A stretch of 64,000 bases of DNA, taken from Fontibacillus panacisegetis. Lineage in GTDB: Bacteria; Bacillota; Bacilli; Paenibacillales; Paenibacillaceae. The position numbers were made by a program, and so were the translations under genes. The DNA is taken from NCBI RefSeq assembly GCF_900102215.1, contig NZ_FNBG01000020.1:1-64000 (forward strand), read 5' to 3'. Shown here piece by piece: positions 28,009 through 36,771 of the stretch; positions within the stretch are counted from its first letter, which is position 1; each line of letters starts with the position of its first letter. The notes beneath the pieces were generated by a model. That model searched no databases. It saw nothing but the letters and a program-made list of their open reading frames with translations, and was not told the origin of the DNA.

Positions 28009-29445
28009 ATGGGACATCCAACGATATATCCGACAGGAGCAACAGTTTATAACCCGGACAAAGCATGGAGCGGCTACACCATTTATCAAGCGGCCGATTT
28101 AGGAGCGCTATTGATCGATATGAACGGTAAAGAGGTTCATCTCTGGAAAGGACTGAGAGGCTTCCCAAATAAAATACTTCCGGGTGGATATGTACTAGGA
28201 AGTACTGCAGAGCGTGATCCCAAGTACAGTTTCCAGGATGAAGTTGATCTCGTTCAGGTTGATTGGGATGGTAATATCGTATGGCGATTTAATAAGCATG
28301 AGTTTATTGAAGACCCCGGTCATGAAGCGGGGTGGATGGCAAGAGCACATCATGATTATCAACGGGAAGGAAATCCGGTAGGTTATTATGCGCCTGGAGC
28401 AGAGCCGAAAACAACGGAAGGGAATACTCTCATTTTGGCTCATAAGAACGTGCATAACCCTAAAATTTCCGACAAGCAGCTTCTTGATGACTCCATCCTT
28501 GAGGTGGATTGGGAGGGTAATATCGTTTGGGAATGGAACCTGAATGAACATTTTGATGAGCTAGGTTTTGATGAACTCGCTAAAAATGTGCTGTTCCGTG
28601 ATCCTAACGCTCGTTTCTTTGGCAATGAGGCGGGAGACTGGATGCATATCAATTCAGCTTCGCTTTTAGGGTCGAACAGATTCTACGATCAGGGCGATGA
28701 GCGTTTTCATCCGGACAACATTATTTGGGATGCCAGAGAGTCCAACATTATTGCAATCATTGATAAAAAAACGGGCAGCATCGTATGGAAGCTGGGACCT
28801 GACTATTCAGCGCCAGAGGTCAAGCATTTGGGATGGATTATTGGACAGCACCACGCTCATTTGATTCCAAAAGGACTTTCGGGTGAAGGAAATTTGCTTG
28901 TGTTTGATAATGGCGGTTGGGCTGGATACGGAGCACCTAATCCGTCTTCAACATATGGGCAAAAAAATGCGCTTCGAGATCATTCCCGAGTGTTAGAGAT
29001 CGATCCGATAACTTTAGAAATCGTGTGGCAGTATACACCAACCGAAGCAGGATTTCAGGCTCCGCTCGATTCCTATCGTTTCTATAGTCCATATATCAGT
29101 TCAGCGCAAAGACTTCCTAACGGTAATACGCTGATCACTGAAGGAGCCGATGGACGGATCTTTGAAGTCACGCGGAGCCACGAATTGGTGTGGGAATATA
29201 TTTCGCCTTATAGCAATCAACGGAATTCCAACATGGTGTACCGCGCTTACCGTGTGCCGTATGAATGGGTTCCTCAACTAGAACGTCCTGTGGAGCAAGC
29301 GATTGAGCCTCTTGATGTTGCTAAGTTCAGAGTACCTGGAGCAGCAGAGACGGGTACGGATTCCGTAGTCACTGTGGAAGGTACAGTATCTTATGGAGAA
29401 GGTGCGCTTTGCGTCGCTCGGTTTGATGAAAAGCCCAGTGAATGA
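28009..29445 (+). CDS. Arylsulfotransferase (ASST)-like beta-propeller protein
   Basis: The product is 478 aa without a signal peptide. Repeated propeller strands of the type VDWDGNIVWRFNKHEF, VDWEGNIVWEWNLNEHF, DKKTGSIVWKLGPDY and DPITLEIVWQYTPTEAG, a clustered HHAH (His281, 282, 284) and LPNGNTLITEGADGRIFEV fit the arylsulfotransferase family. Characterised ASSTs move sulfate from phenyl sulfates to phenolic acceptors via a sulfohistidine and are usually periplasmic; this one appears cytoplasmic. It lies between a MarR regulator and a sulfonate/nitrate-type ABC importer, so a role in using an imported aromatic sulfate or a related organosulfur compound is inferred, not shown. Confidence 0.78.
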   Translation: MGHPTIYPTGATVYNPDKAWSGYTIYQAADLGALLIDMNGKEVHLWKGLRGFPNKILPGGYVLGSTAERDPKYSFQDEVDLVQVDWDGNIVWRFNKHEFIEDPGHEAGWMARAHHDYQREGNPVGYYAPGAEPKTTEGNTLILAHKNVHNPKISDKQLLDDSILEVDWEGNIVWEWNLNEHFDELGFDELAKNVLFRDPNARFFGNEAGDWMHINSASLLGSNRFYDQGDERFHPDNIIWDARESNIIAIIDKKTGSIVWKLGPDYSAPEVKHLGWIIGQHHAHLIPKGLSGEGNLLVFDNGGWAGYGAPNPSSTYGQKNALRDHSRVLEIDPITLEIVWQYTPTEAGFQAPLDSYRFYSPYISSAQRLPNGNTLITEGADGRIFEVTRSHELVWEYISPYSNQRNSNMVYRAYRVPYEWVPQLERPVEQAIEPLDVAKFRVPGAAETGTDSVVTVEGTVSYGEGALCVARFDEKPSE

Positions 29446-29489
29446 TTGAAAATTTGAACAAGAAATAGACCTGAAGGGGATGGGGAACC

Positions 29490-30563
29490 ATGCGTTGGAA
29501 TTTTATATTTTCTAACAATAAATCCGTAGTATCGATAGTTGTCATCATGATATTGGTCGTTGCGTTGAGTGTTTTGTCGGGTTGCGGAAATAATGGGGCG
29601 TCGGGGAATGGGCAAAATCAGGTGTCGGCTTCTGAAGGGCACAAGAAATCTGAAAAAGAGACGATCAAGCTGAACCTGGCCGATATTTCCTCCAATCCGG
29701 TATTTCGTGTAGCCGCTAGCAAGGGGATTTTCGCCAAGCATGGCATTGAGGCCGAGCTAGTTACATTTGCCACACCAGCCGAAGGAATAAATGCGTTGTT
29801 TATCAAGCAGGTTGATATTGCATGGGGAGCGGATTTTCCAATTCTAAATGCGGTCAGTAAAGGAGAATACAGCATCGTCGCTTCTACAGGCGATGCAACT
29901 GATAAAGAGGCAGCCGATTGGAAGCTGTTTGTAAGAGATGACATTCAGAGTGCAGAGGATTTGAAGGGGAAGAAGTTAAGCTTTTTGAGAGGTACATTTC
30001 TGCCTTATCTCTGGGATGAATATCTGGGTGAGCACGGTGTTGAAGTTGCGGATACAGAGCTGATCGGCCAAGGAGCTTTGGATGAAGCGTACGTTGCAAT
30101 AAAAAAGGGTGAAATCGATGCAGTATGGACATTTGGTGCCGTTATGAGGGAGAAGTTCAGTGCCATTGAGGGCGTACATCAGCTAACCGATATGTCGCAA
30201 ACAAAGGTGAGGCTTGGCAGCGATATTGTTGTACCTAATGATTTGATTAAGAATCACCCGGATACGGTGACCCAATTTCTTCAGGCTGTTGAGGAATCAG
30301 CTGCCTATATCAAAGAAAATCACAATGAAGTAGCCGATTTGCTGTATAAGGAAGTGAAGCAGCCCAAAGAAGCTACATTAAAGGATTTAGAGGTTAACAA
30401 CTGGGAAATCGGATTTACGCAAAGATCGATAGAAAGTTTGAAAAGTCAAAAGCAATATATGGTGGATAACGGCATTATTCAGCAGGATTTTGAGCTAACG
30501 GAAAAAATCAATCTCGATTTTCTGCGTAAGGTTGTTCCGGATCGTATCACGTATCAGCCATAG
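29490..30563 (+). CDS. ABC transporter substrate-binding lipoprotein (SsuA/NrtA/TauA type)
   Basis: The product is 357 aa with a lipoprotein signal ending in SVLSGC (Cys32 as lipidation site) and a charged linker. The mature part carries the type 2 periplasmic-binding fold seen in sulfonate, taurine, nitrate and riboflavin-precursor binders: NPVFRVAASKGIFAKHGIEAEL, WGADFPILNAV, LKGKKLSFLRGTFL, DEAYVAIKKGEIDAVWTFG. The ligand is probably an organosulfur compound given the upstream ASST-like gene. It forms an operon with the ATPase and permease downstream. Confidence 0.9.
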   Translation: MRWNFIFSNNKSVVSIVVIMILVVALSVLSGCGNNGASGNGQNQVSASEGHKKSEKETIKLNLADISSNPVFRVAASKGIFAKHGIEAELVTFATPAEGINALFIKQVDIAWGADFPILNAVSKGEYSIVASTGDATDKEAADWKLFVRDDIQSAEDLKGKKLSFLRGTFLPYLWDEYLGEHGVEVADTELIGQGALDEAYVAIKKGEIDAVWTFGAVMREKFSAIEGVHQLTDMSQTKVRLGSDIVVPNDLIKNHPDTVTQFLQAVEESAAYIKENHNEVADLLYKEVKQPKEATLKDLEVNNWEIGFTQRSIESLKSQKQYMVDNGIIQQDFELTEKINLDFLRKVVPDRITYQP

Positions 30564-30584
30564 CTAAATAGGAGGCGAGGATAG

Positions 30585-31388
30585 ATGTCCAGAGGGAATG
30601 CTTCTGCAGCATCATCGCTGCATACCATTACGATAGAGGGACTTAACAAAAGCTATTACGAAGTTCCTGCTAAGGCAGCCGCAGGTGATGTTCATTATAT
30701 TATTAAAGACGTCAATCTTGTCATTAAAGGCGGTGAGTTTTTTATTCTGCTTGGACCTAGTGGCTGCGGCAAATCAACTCTTCTAAATATGATCGCCGGA
30801 TTTGTATCAAAAACAGGTGGGAATTTGAGAGTAGGCAGCTCGGAAATTCAAAAGCCCGGACGCGACAGAGCGGTTGTATTTCAGCAAGCAGATTCTTCAC
30901 TTTTTCCTTGGTTAACCGTACGGCAAAACGTAGAATTCGGTTTGAAAATGAAAAAGGTTCCTAAAAAGCAGCGTAGAGTCATTTCAGATCAATACATTGA
31001 TCTTGTCGGACTTTCTGGACATGGTGATAAATTTCCCAGGGAGCTTTCCGGTGGTATGAAGCAGCGGGTACAGTTAGCCCGTGTGCTGGCAAATGATCCG
31101 GAAATACTGCTTATGGATGAGCCGTTTGGAGCACTTGATGCTATGACCCGCCGTACCATGCAGAAGGAATTGGTGCGTATTTGGAGACAGACGAACAAAA
31201 CGATTGTATTTGTAACGCATGATATACAGGAGGCTATATTGCTGGGACAACGAATTGGAATTATGTCATCGGGCCCTTCCTCCCGTATTTCGGATATTTA
31301 CGAGATTCCATTATCTTATCCGCGCGATGTGTCAGCCTTAGAGTTCTACGATTATTACAGTAAGATACAATCACACTTTGATGAATAA
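30585..31388 (+). CDS. ABC transporter ATP-binding protein (SsuB/TauB type)
   Basis: The 267 aa protein has Walker A GPSGCGKST (about 58), Q-loop VVFQQADSSLFPW, signature LSGGMKQR (about 149), Walker B ILLMDEPFGALD and H-loop VTHDIQEA, the SsuB/TauB/NrtD pattern. It powers the importer formed with the neighbouring lipoprotein and permease. AGGAGGCGAGG precedes the ATG. Confidence 0.93.
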   Translation: MSRGNASAASSLHTITIEGLNKSYYEVPAKAAAGDVHYIIKDVNLVIKGGEFFILLGPSGCGKSTLLNMIAGFVSKTGGNLRVGSSEIQKPGRDRAVVFQQADSSLFPWLTVRQNVEFGLKMKKVPKKQRRVISDQYIDLVGLSGHGDKFPRELSGGMKQRVQLARVLANDPEILLMDEPFGALDAMTRRTMQKELVRIWRQTNKTIVFVTHDIQEAILLGQRIGIMSSGPSSRISDIYEIPLSYPRDVSALEFYDYYSKIQSHFDE

Positions 31389-31424
31389 GTGGGTGAACAT
31401 TTAACTAAACAAGGAGGTGGTACG

Positions 31425-32204
31425 GTGTCCAAATGGTTAAGGGAGAAATGGTTTGTTTTGATTGTTTTATGGATTTCTATTTTAGCCTTATGGCAAATAG
31501 GGGCTGAATTATACGGACCTGAAGTAATTCCGGGCCCAGTGGATACTGCGATAGCGGCACGTGAATTGCTGCAAGACGGTTCCCTTGTGCAGTATATTGG
31601 CATTAGCTTTTATCGGGTACTCACGGGATGGGCACTGGGAAGCCTTATCGCGATTCCGATTGGTATTCTTATCGGTAAGGTAGATCACATACGCAATTTC
31701 GCAGAGCCTTTGCTTAATTTTATTCGCTTTATTCCGCCAATTGCTTTCATTACGCTATTCCTCGTATGGTTTGGGATCGGAGAGCAGTCTAAAATTGCCC
31801 TGATTCTGTACGCAACTTTGTTTATCGTCATTATGAACACGTTAACGGGGGTATTGTCTGTTGAGGAGGATAAAATTCGAGCGGCCCGCAGCATGGGATC
31901 ATCGGAGTCGCAAATCGTCATTCATGTAATTGTTCCAGCGACAATGCCTTATATTTTTACAGGAGTTCGGCTAGCTATGGGTACTTCCTTTATGGCAATT
32001 GTAGGTGCTGAAATGATCGCTTCTAACGAAGGGGTAGGGTATTTAATATGGAATTCCCGTCTCTTTTTCCGAACAGATTGGATTTTTGTCGGATTAATTA
32101 GTTTGGGTCTGATGGGCTTTGTCACCGATCGACTCCTCGGGTTGTTTGGTCGTAAAGTGCTTGGCCGATACGGTGTAGTAAGTTCTTCTCCAGGGAAAAG
32201 ATAA
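31425..32204 (+). CDS. ABC transporter permease (SsuC/TauC type)
   Basis: The 259 aa protein has six predicted membrane segments and the inner-membrane-component motif for this family (EEDKIRAARSMGSSESQIVIHVIVPATMP, about 145-173). GTG 31425 is preferred because AAGGAGGT lies seven bases upstream; an in-frame ATG-equivalent at 31389 precedes the binding site. It ends the ASST/ABC operon. Confidence 0.92.
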   Translation: MSKWLREKWFVLIVLWISILALWQIGAELYGPEVIPGPVDTAIAARELLQDGSLVQYIGISFYRVLTGWALGSLIAIPIGILIGKVDHIRNFAEPLLNFIRFIPPIAFITLFLVWFGIGEQSKIALILYATLFIVIMNTLTGVLSVEEDKIRAARSMGSSESQIVIHVIVPATMPYIFTGVRLAMGTSFMAIVGAEMIASNEGVGYLIWNSRLFFRTDWIFVGLISLGLMGFVTDRLLGLFGRKVLGRYGVVSSSPGKR

Positions 32205-32682
32205 GTTCTGTCATAGCATCTTCATGATACGATACGAGGCGTGTGGCGTGTGAACGTGGTGAATAAAATGATCTGAATCTCAGAAAAACTGCAAAAGTGC
32301 AGGCTATTTTATCCGGAATTATTTTTTGGACGAAAAGCCTGCAAATATGCAGTTTTTTGCCTTGCTATATAATAAAACATCGGAATTAGTAGAAAAAAGG
32401 TGCACTTTTGCAGGAATTTGAATTTATTAGGCTATCCTAGCAAAAAAAGATGCACTATTGCACGAATTATTAATTCAACTCGCTCAATGTGAAGCCAATG
32501 CAACATAACTCATCGTGAACTCGACCTGAATAGACAATGAAGCCTAGTAATCAGTAGAATTATTGATTGTAAGGCATTTAGGTGTGCTTGAAAGTGGAGG
32601 CGGAAAGTGCTGTAATGGACCTAGCTAAAATAATCGAAGTAGTACTAAGTTCATAGCAGGTTTTTACGGAAGGGAAAAAGAT
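32205..32682. repeat. 478-base gap with array D of the TGCA dyad repeat (4 units)
   Basis: No gene is supported. Units occur at about 32287 (CTGCAAAAGTGCAGG), 32336 (CCTGCAAATATGCAG), 32398 (GTGCACTTTTGCAGG) and 32449 (ATGCACTATTGCACG), again 50-60 bp apart. The remaining 200 bases before the next gene show no recognisable element. Confidence 0.65.
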
Positions 32683-33645
32683 ATGCTGACAGAAAAACTC
32701 CCGGAACAGGGACGATATATTTATACTTTTGCATGCCATGAGACTGAGCGGGACCTATGCGAAATGGAGCTGCGTGCTCTATTTAATGCTGAACCAGATG
32801 CTTCGTACTATATAGAAAGTCCTAAACAGATCGATCCAAGTCGTAGTCCTTTCATTTCCATGCGAATGGATGTCATATTTGCAGGGAGTACACTGGAGGA
32901 GATTTTAGAGCTGGTTCCTTCGATAGAGATCGAAGGGGATAGTTTTAAAGTGCTGTATATAAAAGGTGGTGCAAAGCACAGCTACGATGAACAGCGCAAG
33001 CTGGAGCGTCAGGTGGGTGGATGCATCCGTGGTACGGCAGACATGCGTAAGCCGGATGTTATGTTTGGACTGCTGCCTGTGGATGCGGGCTGGATTTTTG
33101 GTGTGTGTCATCACGCTGAATCGGTATGGCTCCAGCATAAGGATAAGCCGCAAAATTATTCGACAGGTCTCAGCACAGTCGTAGCCCGCGCATTAGTTAA
33201 CATTGCAGTCCCAGATCCGTACGATGTTAAGGTCATCGATCCATGCTGTGGTATGGGAAATGTGCTGATAGAAGCATTATCTATGGGGATAAATATCGTT
33301 GGCAGGGATATCAATCCGCTAGCAATCAGAGGGGCACGTATCAATTTACGACATTTTGGGTATTCAGATAGCGATTTAGTGATGATTGGTGATATGAATG
33401 AGATCGATCAGCTATATGATGCTGCCATATTGGATATGCCGTACAACCTTTGTTCGATCCTTTCCGAAGAAGAAACCATTACTATGCTGACAAGCGTAAG
33501 CCGCTTTAGCAGACTTGCTGTAATTGTATCATCCGAGTTATTGGAGGAATATATCATTAGCGCAGGATTCAGGATCAAGGATCAATGTATCGTAAAGAAA
33601 GGATCATTCGTTCGGAATGTTTGGTTATGTGAAAGTAGAATGTAG
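32683..33645 (+). CDS. TRM11-like SAM-dependent RNA methyltransferase
   Basis: The product is 320 aa. The C-terminal half is a Rossmann methyltransferase with SAM motif DPCCGMGNVLIEA (about 186-198), acidic GRDINPLAIRGARIN and motif IV LDMPYN (about 250). The DMPY motif marks amino-group (N2-guanine type) methylation of nucleic acid. The N-terminal part is weakly THUMP-like, so a tRNA guanosine N2-methyltransferase is the best guess. It stands alone, start with AAGGGAAAAAG upstream. Confidence 0.78.
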   Translation: MLTEKLPEQGRYIYTFACHETERDLCEMELRALFNAEPDASYYIESPKQIDPSRSPFISMRMDVIFAGSTLEEILELVPSIEIEGDSFKVLYIKGGAKHSYDEQRKLERQVGGCIRGTADMRKPDVMFGLLPVDAGWIFGVCHHAESVWLQHKDKPQNYSTGLSTVVARALVNIAVPDPYDVKVIDPCCGMGNVLIEALSMGINIVGRDINPLAIRGARINLRHFGYSDSDLVMIGDMNEIDQLYDAAILDMPYNLCSILSEEETITMLTSVSRFSRLAVIVSSELLEEYIISAGFRIKDQCIVKKGSFVRNVWLCESRM

Positions 33646-33800
33646 TTTAATATATGACGCTGTATGTTAGGTAAATGTGTTTATTCGCATTTTTTTGATA
33701 TTTTTTGATATATTGTTGGAAAATAATTAAAATTCCTCTTTATAAGTCTTAATACCCATTCTATAATGTTAGATAAACTAACATATGGGGAGTGGAAGAG

Positions 33801-35252
33801 ATGAGTCAGCTTCGGGCCTTGTTTAGTACTTTTGAAAAACGTCAAAAAAAAGCTCGTAATGAAGGGAAGTCGTTGCGCCTAATACATAGTGATGATTCTG
33901 GCGACGATCTAAATACCAGCAAATGGACTGCGATAGCTAATGAATCATTGGTTGCGGCGGATCGATTGCAGGCGGCAGTAGGCGAGGTGAACAGCAGCAT
34001 CGAGGAGCTTCAGACTCTGGCCGACATCTCTTCTATTGAGGACTTGAAGCTGAAGCACAGCAGTGAACAATCATTGGAACAAGTCCAGGAAAGTCTTGCT
34101 GCAATGCAGGAGGTTACTGCCTCGGCGGTTAGTATACAAGAGGCGGCTAATCACCTGCATATCAAAAGTGAAAAGACCCAATCTGAAGCATCCCGTATGG
34201 CACAGGACCTGGCAACCGCAGATCGGACCATTCGAGCGTTAGCAGAATCACAGCAATCTATTGTTAAGCCTATGGATGATTTGGAGAGCAATACGAAAAA
34301 GCTCGGATCATTCTATCGCGAGCTTGAGGATATTTCCGGTGAGGTAGCTTTGCTGGCTCTTAACGCTTCGATTGAAGCGGCACGTCTGGGAGAGCAGGGA
34401 AAAGGATTTGATGTTGTTGCCGTACGTATGCGGCAGCTTGCTGAACAGAGCAGACTGGCGATTGGCAAATCCGCTCCTTTGTTCCGGAATATTGGGGAAG
34501 ATGTTGAACGTGTCAAAAATAGTCTGCAGTTGGGTAAAGATTCAGCTCTGCAAGGAATTGATGTTATGAAATCAATGGGAGAAGATATTCGATATATTTA
34601 TGAGGAAATAGCTGCCGTTAATGAATTAGTTGCCGAAGCCGGACAGCGAAGCAGTGAGCAGGCTGAAATGACGTACAATATGGAAAATATGATGAATCAG
34701 GTTCATGAAGGGCTGAGTCAAAGTATTATACATGTTGAAGGGGCTCTGGGAAGAATGAAATCTCAGCGGCTGTATATTGGCAAGCTGCAGTCTGTAGCAG
34801 GAGGCCTTCATAGAGCACAGGAAGAGCTTGTATGCACGCTTTCTTCGGTAAGAGAAGATTTATCCGACGATCCAACCGAAAGCGGCGGCGTTGAGCGCGG
34901 GTTGGCTTTTACAAAAATACTGCTGCAAGAAGCTGAGAGAAATGTTTTTCAGCAAATGGAAGAGGCAGGGCATCGTGGTGCACTAGAAGATTTATTGAAG
35001 CGGGAGTCTGGACTTGAAGCGGCATGGAGTAACCGTGCGGACGGATCGTTTGTCGTATCTATTCCGGAAGCGGGTCTGGTAAATGCAAAAGGAAGAGAAT
35101 GGTTCAGAAAGGCTTTGGCTGGGGAGACCGTCATTTCAAAAGTATACGTCTCCGCTATTACGAAACGGCGCTGCATGACATTATCTGTACCTATCAAGAA
35201 AGATGGTGAAATTATCGGAGTATTGGGTGCTGATGTGTCTGTAGATGATTAG
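33801..35252 (+). CDS. Soluble methyl-accepting chemotaxis-like receptor with C-terminal Cache-like domain
   Basis: The product is about 483 aa with no membrane segment. A coiled-coil signalling domain (about 60-340) contains the MCP hairpin core EVALLALNASIEAARLGEQGKGFDVVAVRMRQLAEQS (about 180-216). The C-terminal 120 residues (from about 365) look like a Cache/PAS-type sensor: WSNRADGSFVVSIP, WFRKALAGE, VYVSAITKRRCMTLSVPI, IGVLGADVSVDD. Ligand domain after the signalling domain and lack of a membrane anchor make this a cytoplasmic sensor, an uncommon order. ATG 33801 follows GGGGAG. Confidence 0.85.
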   Translation: MSQLRALFSTFEKRQKKARNEGKSLRLIHSDDSGDDLNTSKWTAIANESLVAADRLQAAVGEVNSSIEELQTLADISSIEDLKLKHSSEQSLEQVQESLAAMQEVTASAVSIQEAANHLHIKSEKTQSEASRMAQDLATADRTIRALAESQQSIVKPMDDLESNTKKLGSFYRELEDISGEVALLALNASIEAARLGEQGKGFDVVAVRMRQLAEQSRLAIGKSAPLFRNIGEDVERVKNSLQLGKDSALQGIDVMKSMGEDIRYIYEEIAAVNELVAEAGQRSSEQAEMTYNMENMMNQVHEGLSQSIIHVEGALGRMKSQRLYIGKLQSVAGGLHRAQEELVCTLSSVREDLSDDPTESGGVERGLAFTKILLQEAERNVFQQMEEAGHRGALEDLLKRESGLEAAWSNRADGSFVVSIPEAGLVNAKGREWFRKALAGETVISKVYVSAITKRRCMTLSVPIKKDGEIIGVLGADVSVDD

Positions 35253-35344
35253 AAGAAGTGATCTCATTATTGTATGTTTGTTTCAATTATCCTATAATCC
35301 TATAGAGAAGAATTGCTATGATTCAAGGAATTATCATTGTACCC

Positions 35345-35525
35345 GTTGGTCCTGAGGCAGCGCATTGACGCTGTTTTCGGGTTAAAAGGGAAGCCGGTGC
35401 AAATCCGGCGCGGTCCCGCCACTGTATACAGGGACAAAGCTCAATGATGCCACTGTCTATCTCATGAAGAGGGATGGGAAGGCGAGCTTTTGTCATATAC
35501 CTGATAGTCAGGAGACCTGCCCACG
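35345..35525 (+). promoter_or_regulatory. Cobalamin riboswitch
   Basis: All landmarks of the AdoCbl element are present: the AAGGGAAgccGGTGcAAatCCgGcGCGGtCCCGCCACTGTA core (35387-35427), a second GCCACTG at 35449, and the 3' box GGGAAGGCGAGC...GTCAGGAGACCTGCC. It precedes the btuFCD-cobTUSQ operon, which it should repress when cobalamin is abundant. Confidence 0.97.
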
Positions 35526-35551
35526 GGAGTTAAGACGGTCCTTCGAGGAAA

Positions 35552-35669
35552 GGATAACGCTCTACATAAGAAGACGGAATTTGAGAAAGTTTTGTACATG
35601 CAGTCTGACTCAACATTTCCGTTATCCATTTGTGGACGTAACCCAATCCTTATGGTTTGGGTTTTTTTC
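35552..35669 (+). terminator. Expression platform and terminator of the cobalamin riboswitch
   Basis: An ACCCAA...TTGGGT hairpin at 35641-35663 leads into seven T and is a classic intrinsic terminator. Upstream GGATAACG (35552-35559) is complementary to CGTTATCC (35620-35627), a possible switching helix between aptamer and terminator. Confidence 0.8.
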
Positions 35670-35760
35670 TTGTTGTCTGTTGAATATATTTCTTGATATC
35701 GCCTTGACTCAAGTTGTTCTTAGATGAAGCATTAACTAGATCACTAAAGGAGTGGAACAA

Positions 35761-36771
35761 GTGAAAGGTTTTAAGAAGATTTGGGGGATTTGGCTGCTGG
35801 CATTGCTGCTCGTCATTACTGCTGGCTGCGGAGCAACTAACAATGCTAAAAATACTAACAATGCAGGAACGACTGAATCTGCTGCACAGGAACAAACCAG
35901 CAACAACACTACGGGAAGTGAACAAGATGCGAAGACTACTACCTATCCGCTGACGGTAAAAGATTCATCAGGTACAGAGTTTACATTTGAGTCTGCACCA
36001 AAGCGTATTGTATCTTTAGCCCCATCAGAGACAGAAGGGTTATTTGCACTTGGTCTTGATGAGCAGGTTGTTGGTGTATCGGATAATGACGACTATCCTG
36101 AAGCAGTTAAAGATAAACCGAAAATGGGCGGGTTTCAAATTAATGTTGAGGCCGTGGTTGCTGCTCAGCCTGATTTAGTAATGGCCGCAAGTTTGATTGA
36201 TCCGGCGACAGTTAAGAGCCTGACGGATCTAGGTATTAAAGTGTATCAATCTAATCCGAAGACGGTAGATGAAGTGATCGAGCATATTAAGACGGTGGGT
36301 CAAATTACAGACCATCAGGGGGAAGCGGAGCAGGTAGCGAAGCAAATGCAAGATGAATTGAACAAGGTTACTGAGGCTGTGAAGGGCCTGACTGAGGATC
36401 AGAAGAAAAAGGTATACATCGAGTTTTCACCAGGCTGGACAGTAGGCAAAGGTGAATTCATGGATGAAATGATTACACTCGCTGGCGGTGTAAATGTCGC
36501 TTCCGATATTACGGGCTGGAGTGAGATTAATGAAGAAAATATTATTAAGGCGAATCCTGACGTTATTTTATACGCAAAAAGTGTTGTAGACGAAAATAAC
36601 CAGACGCTTGCTGATATCATTAAAGGACGCGGAGGATGGAATCAAATTTCGGCGATTAAAGAGGATCGTGTCGTTGGACTTGATGATAACTTGCTGAGCC
36701 GTCCTGGTCCACGTGTCACGCAAGGACTGATTGAAGTTGCTAAAGCGATCTATCCGGATCTGATTCAGTAA
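35761..36771 (+). CDS. btuF: Cobalamin ABC transporter substrate-binding lipoprotein (BtuF-like)
   Basis: The product is about 336 aa with a lipoprotein signal ending ITAGC (Cys23) and a low-complexity Asn/Thr linker. The type III binding fold follows (APKRIVSLAPSETEGLFALGLDEQVVGVS, with VAAQPDLVMAAS). The fold is shared with ferric-siderophore binders, but the cobalamin riboswitch upstream and cob genes downstream fix the ligand as cobalamin or cobinamide. GTG 35761 is preferred because AAAGGAG lies eight bases before it; GTG 35752 overlaps that site. Confidence 0.92.
   Translation: MKGFKKIWGIWLLALLLVITAGCGATNNAKNTNNAGTTESAAQEQTSNNTTGSEQDAKTTTYPLTVKDSSGTEFTFESAPKRIVSLAPSETEGLFALGLDEQVVGVSDNDDYPEAVKDKPKMGGFQINVEAVVAAQPDLVMAASLIDPATVKSLTDLGIKVYQSNPKTVDEVIEHIKTVGQITDHQGEAEQVAKQMQDELNKVTEAVKGLTEDQKKKVYIEFSPGWTVGKGEFMDEMITLAGGVNVASDITGWSEINEENIIKANPDVILYAKSVVDENNQTLADIIKGRGGWNQISAIKEDRVVGLDDNLLSRPGPRVTQGLIEVAKAIYPDLIQ

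Noticed and set aside
397..32467. TGCA dyad arrays considered as CRISPR
   Set aside because: Units are only about 15-20 bp, variable and in mixed orientation, with three or four per site and no cas genes.
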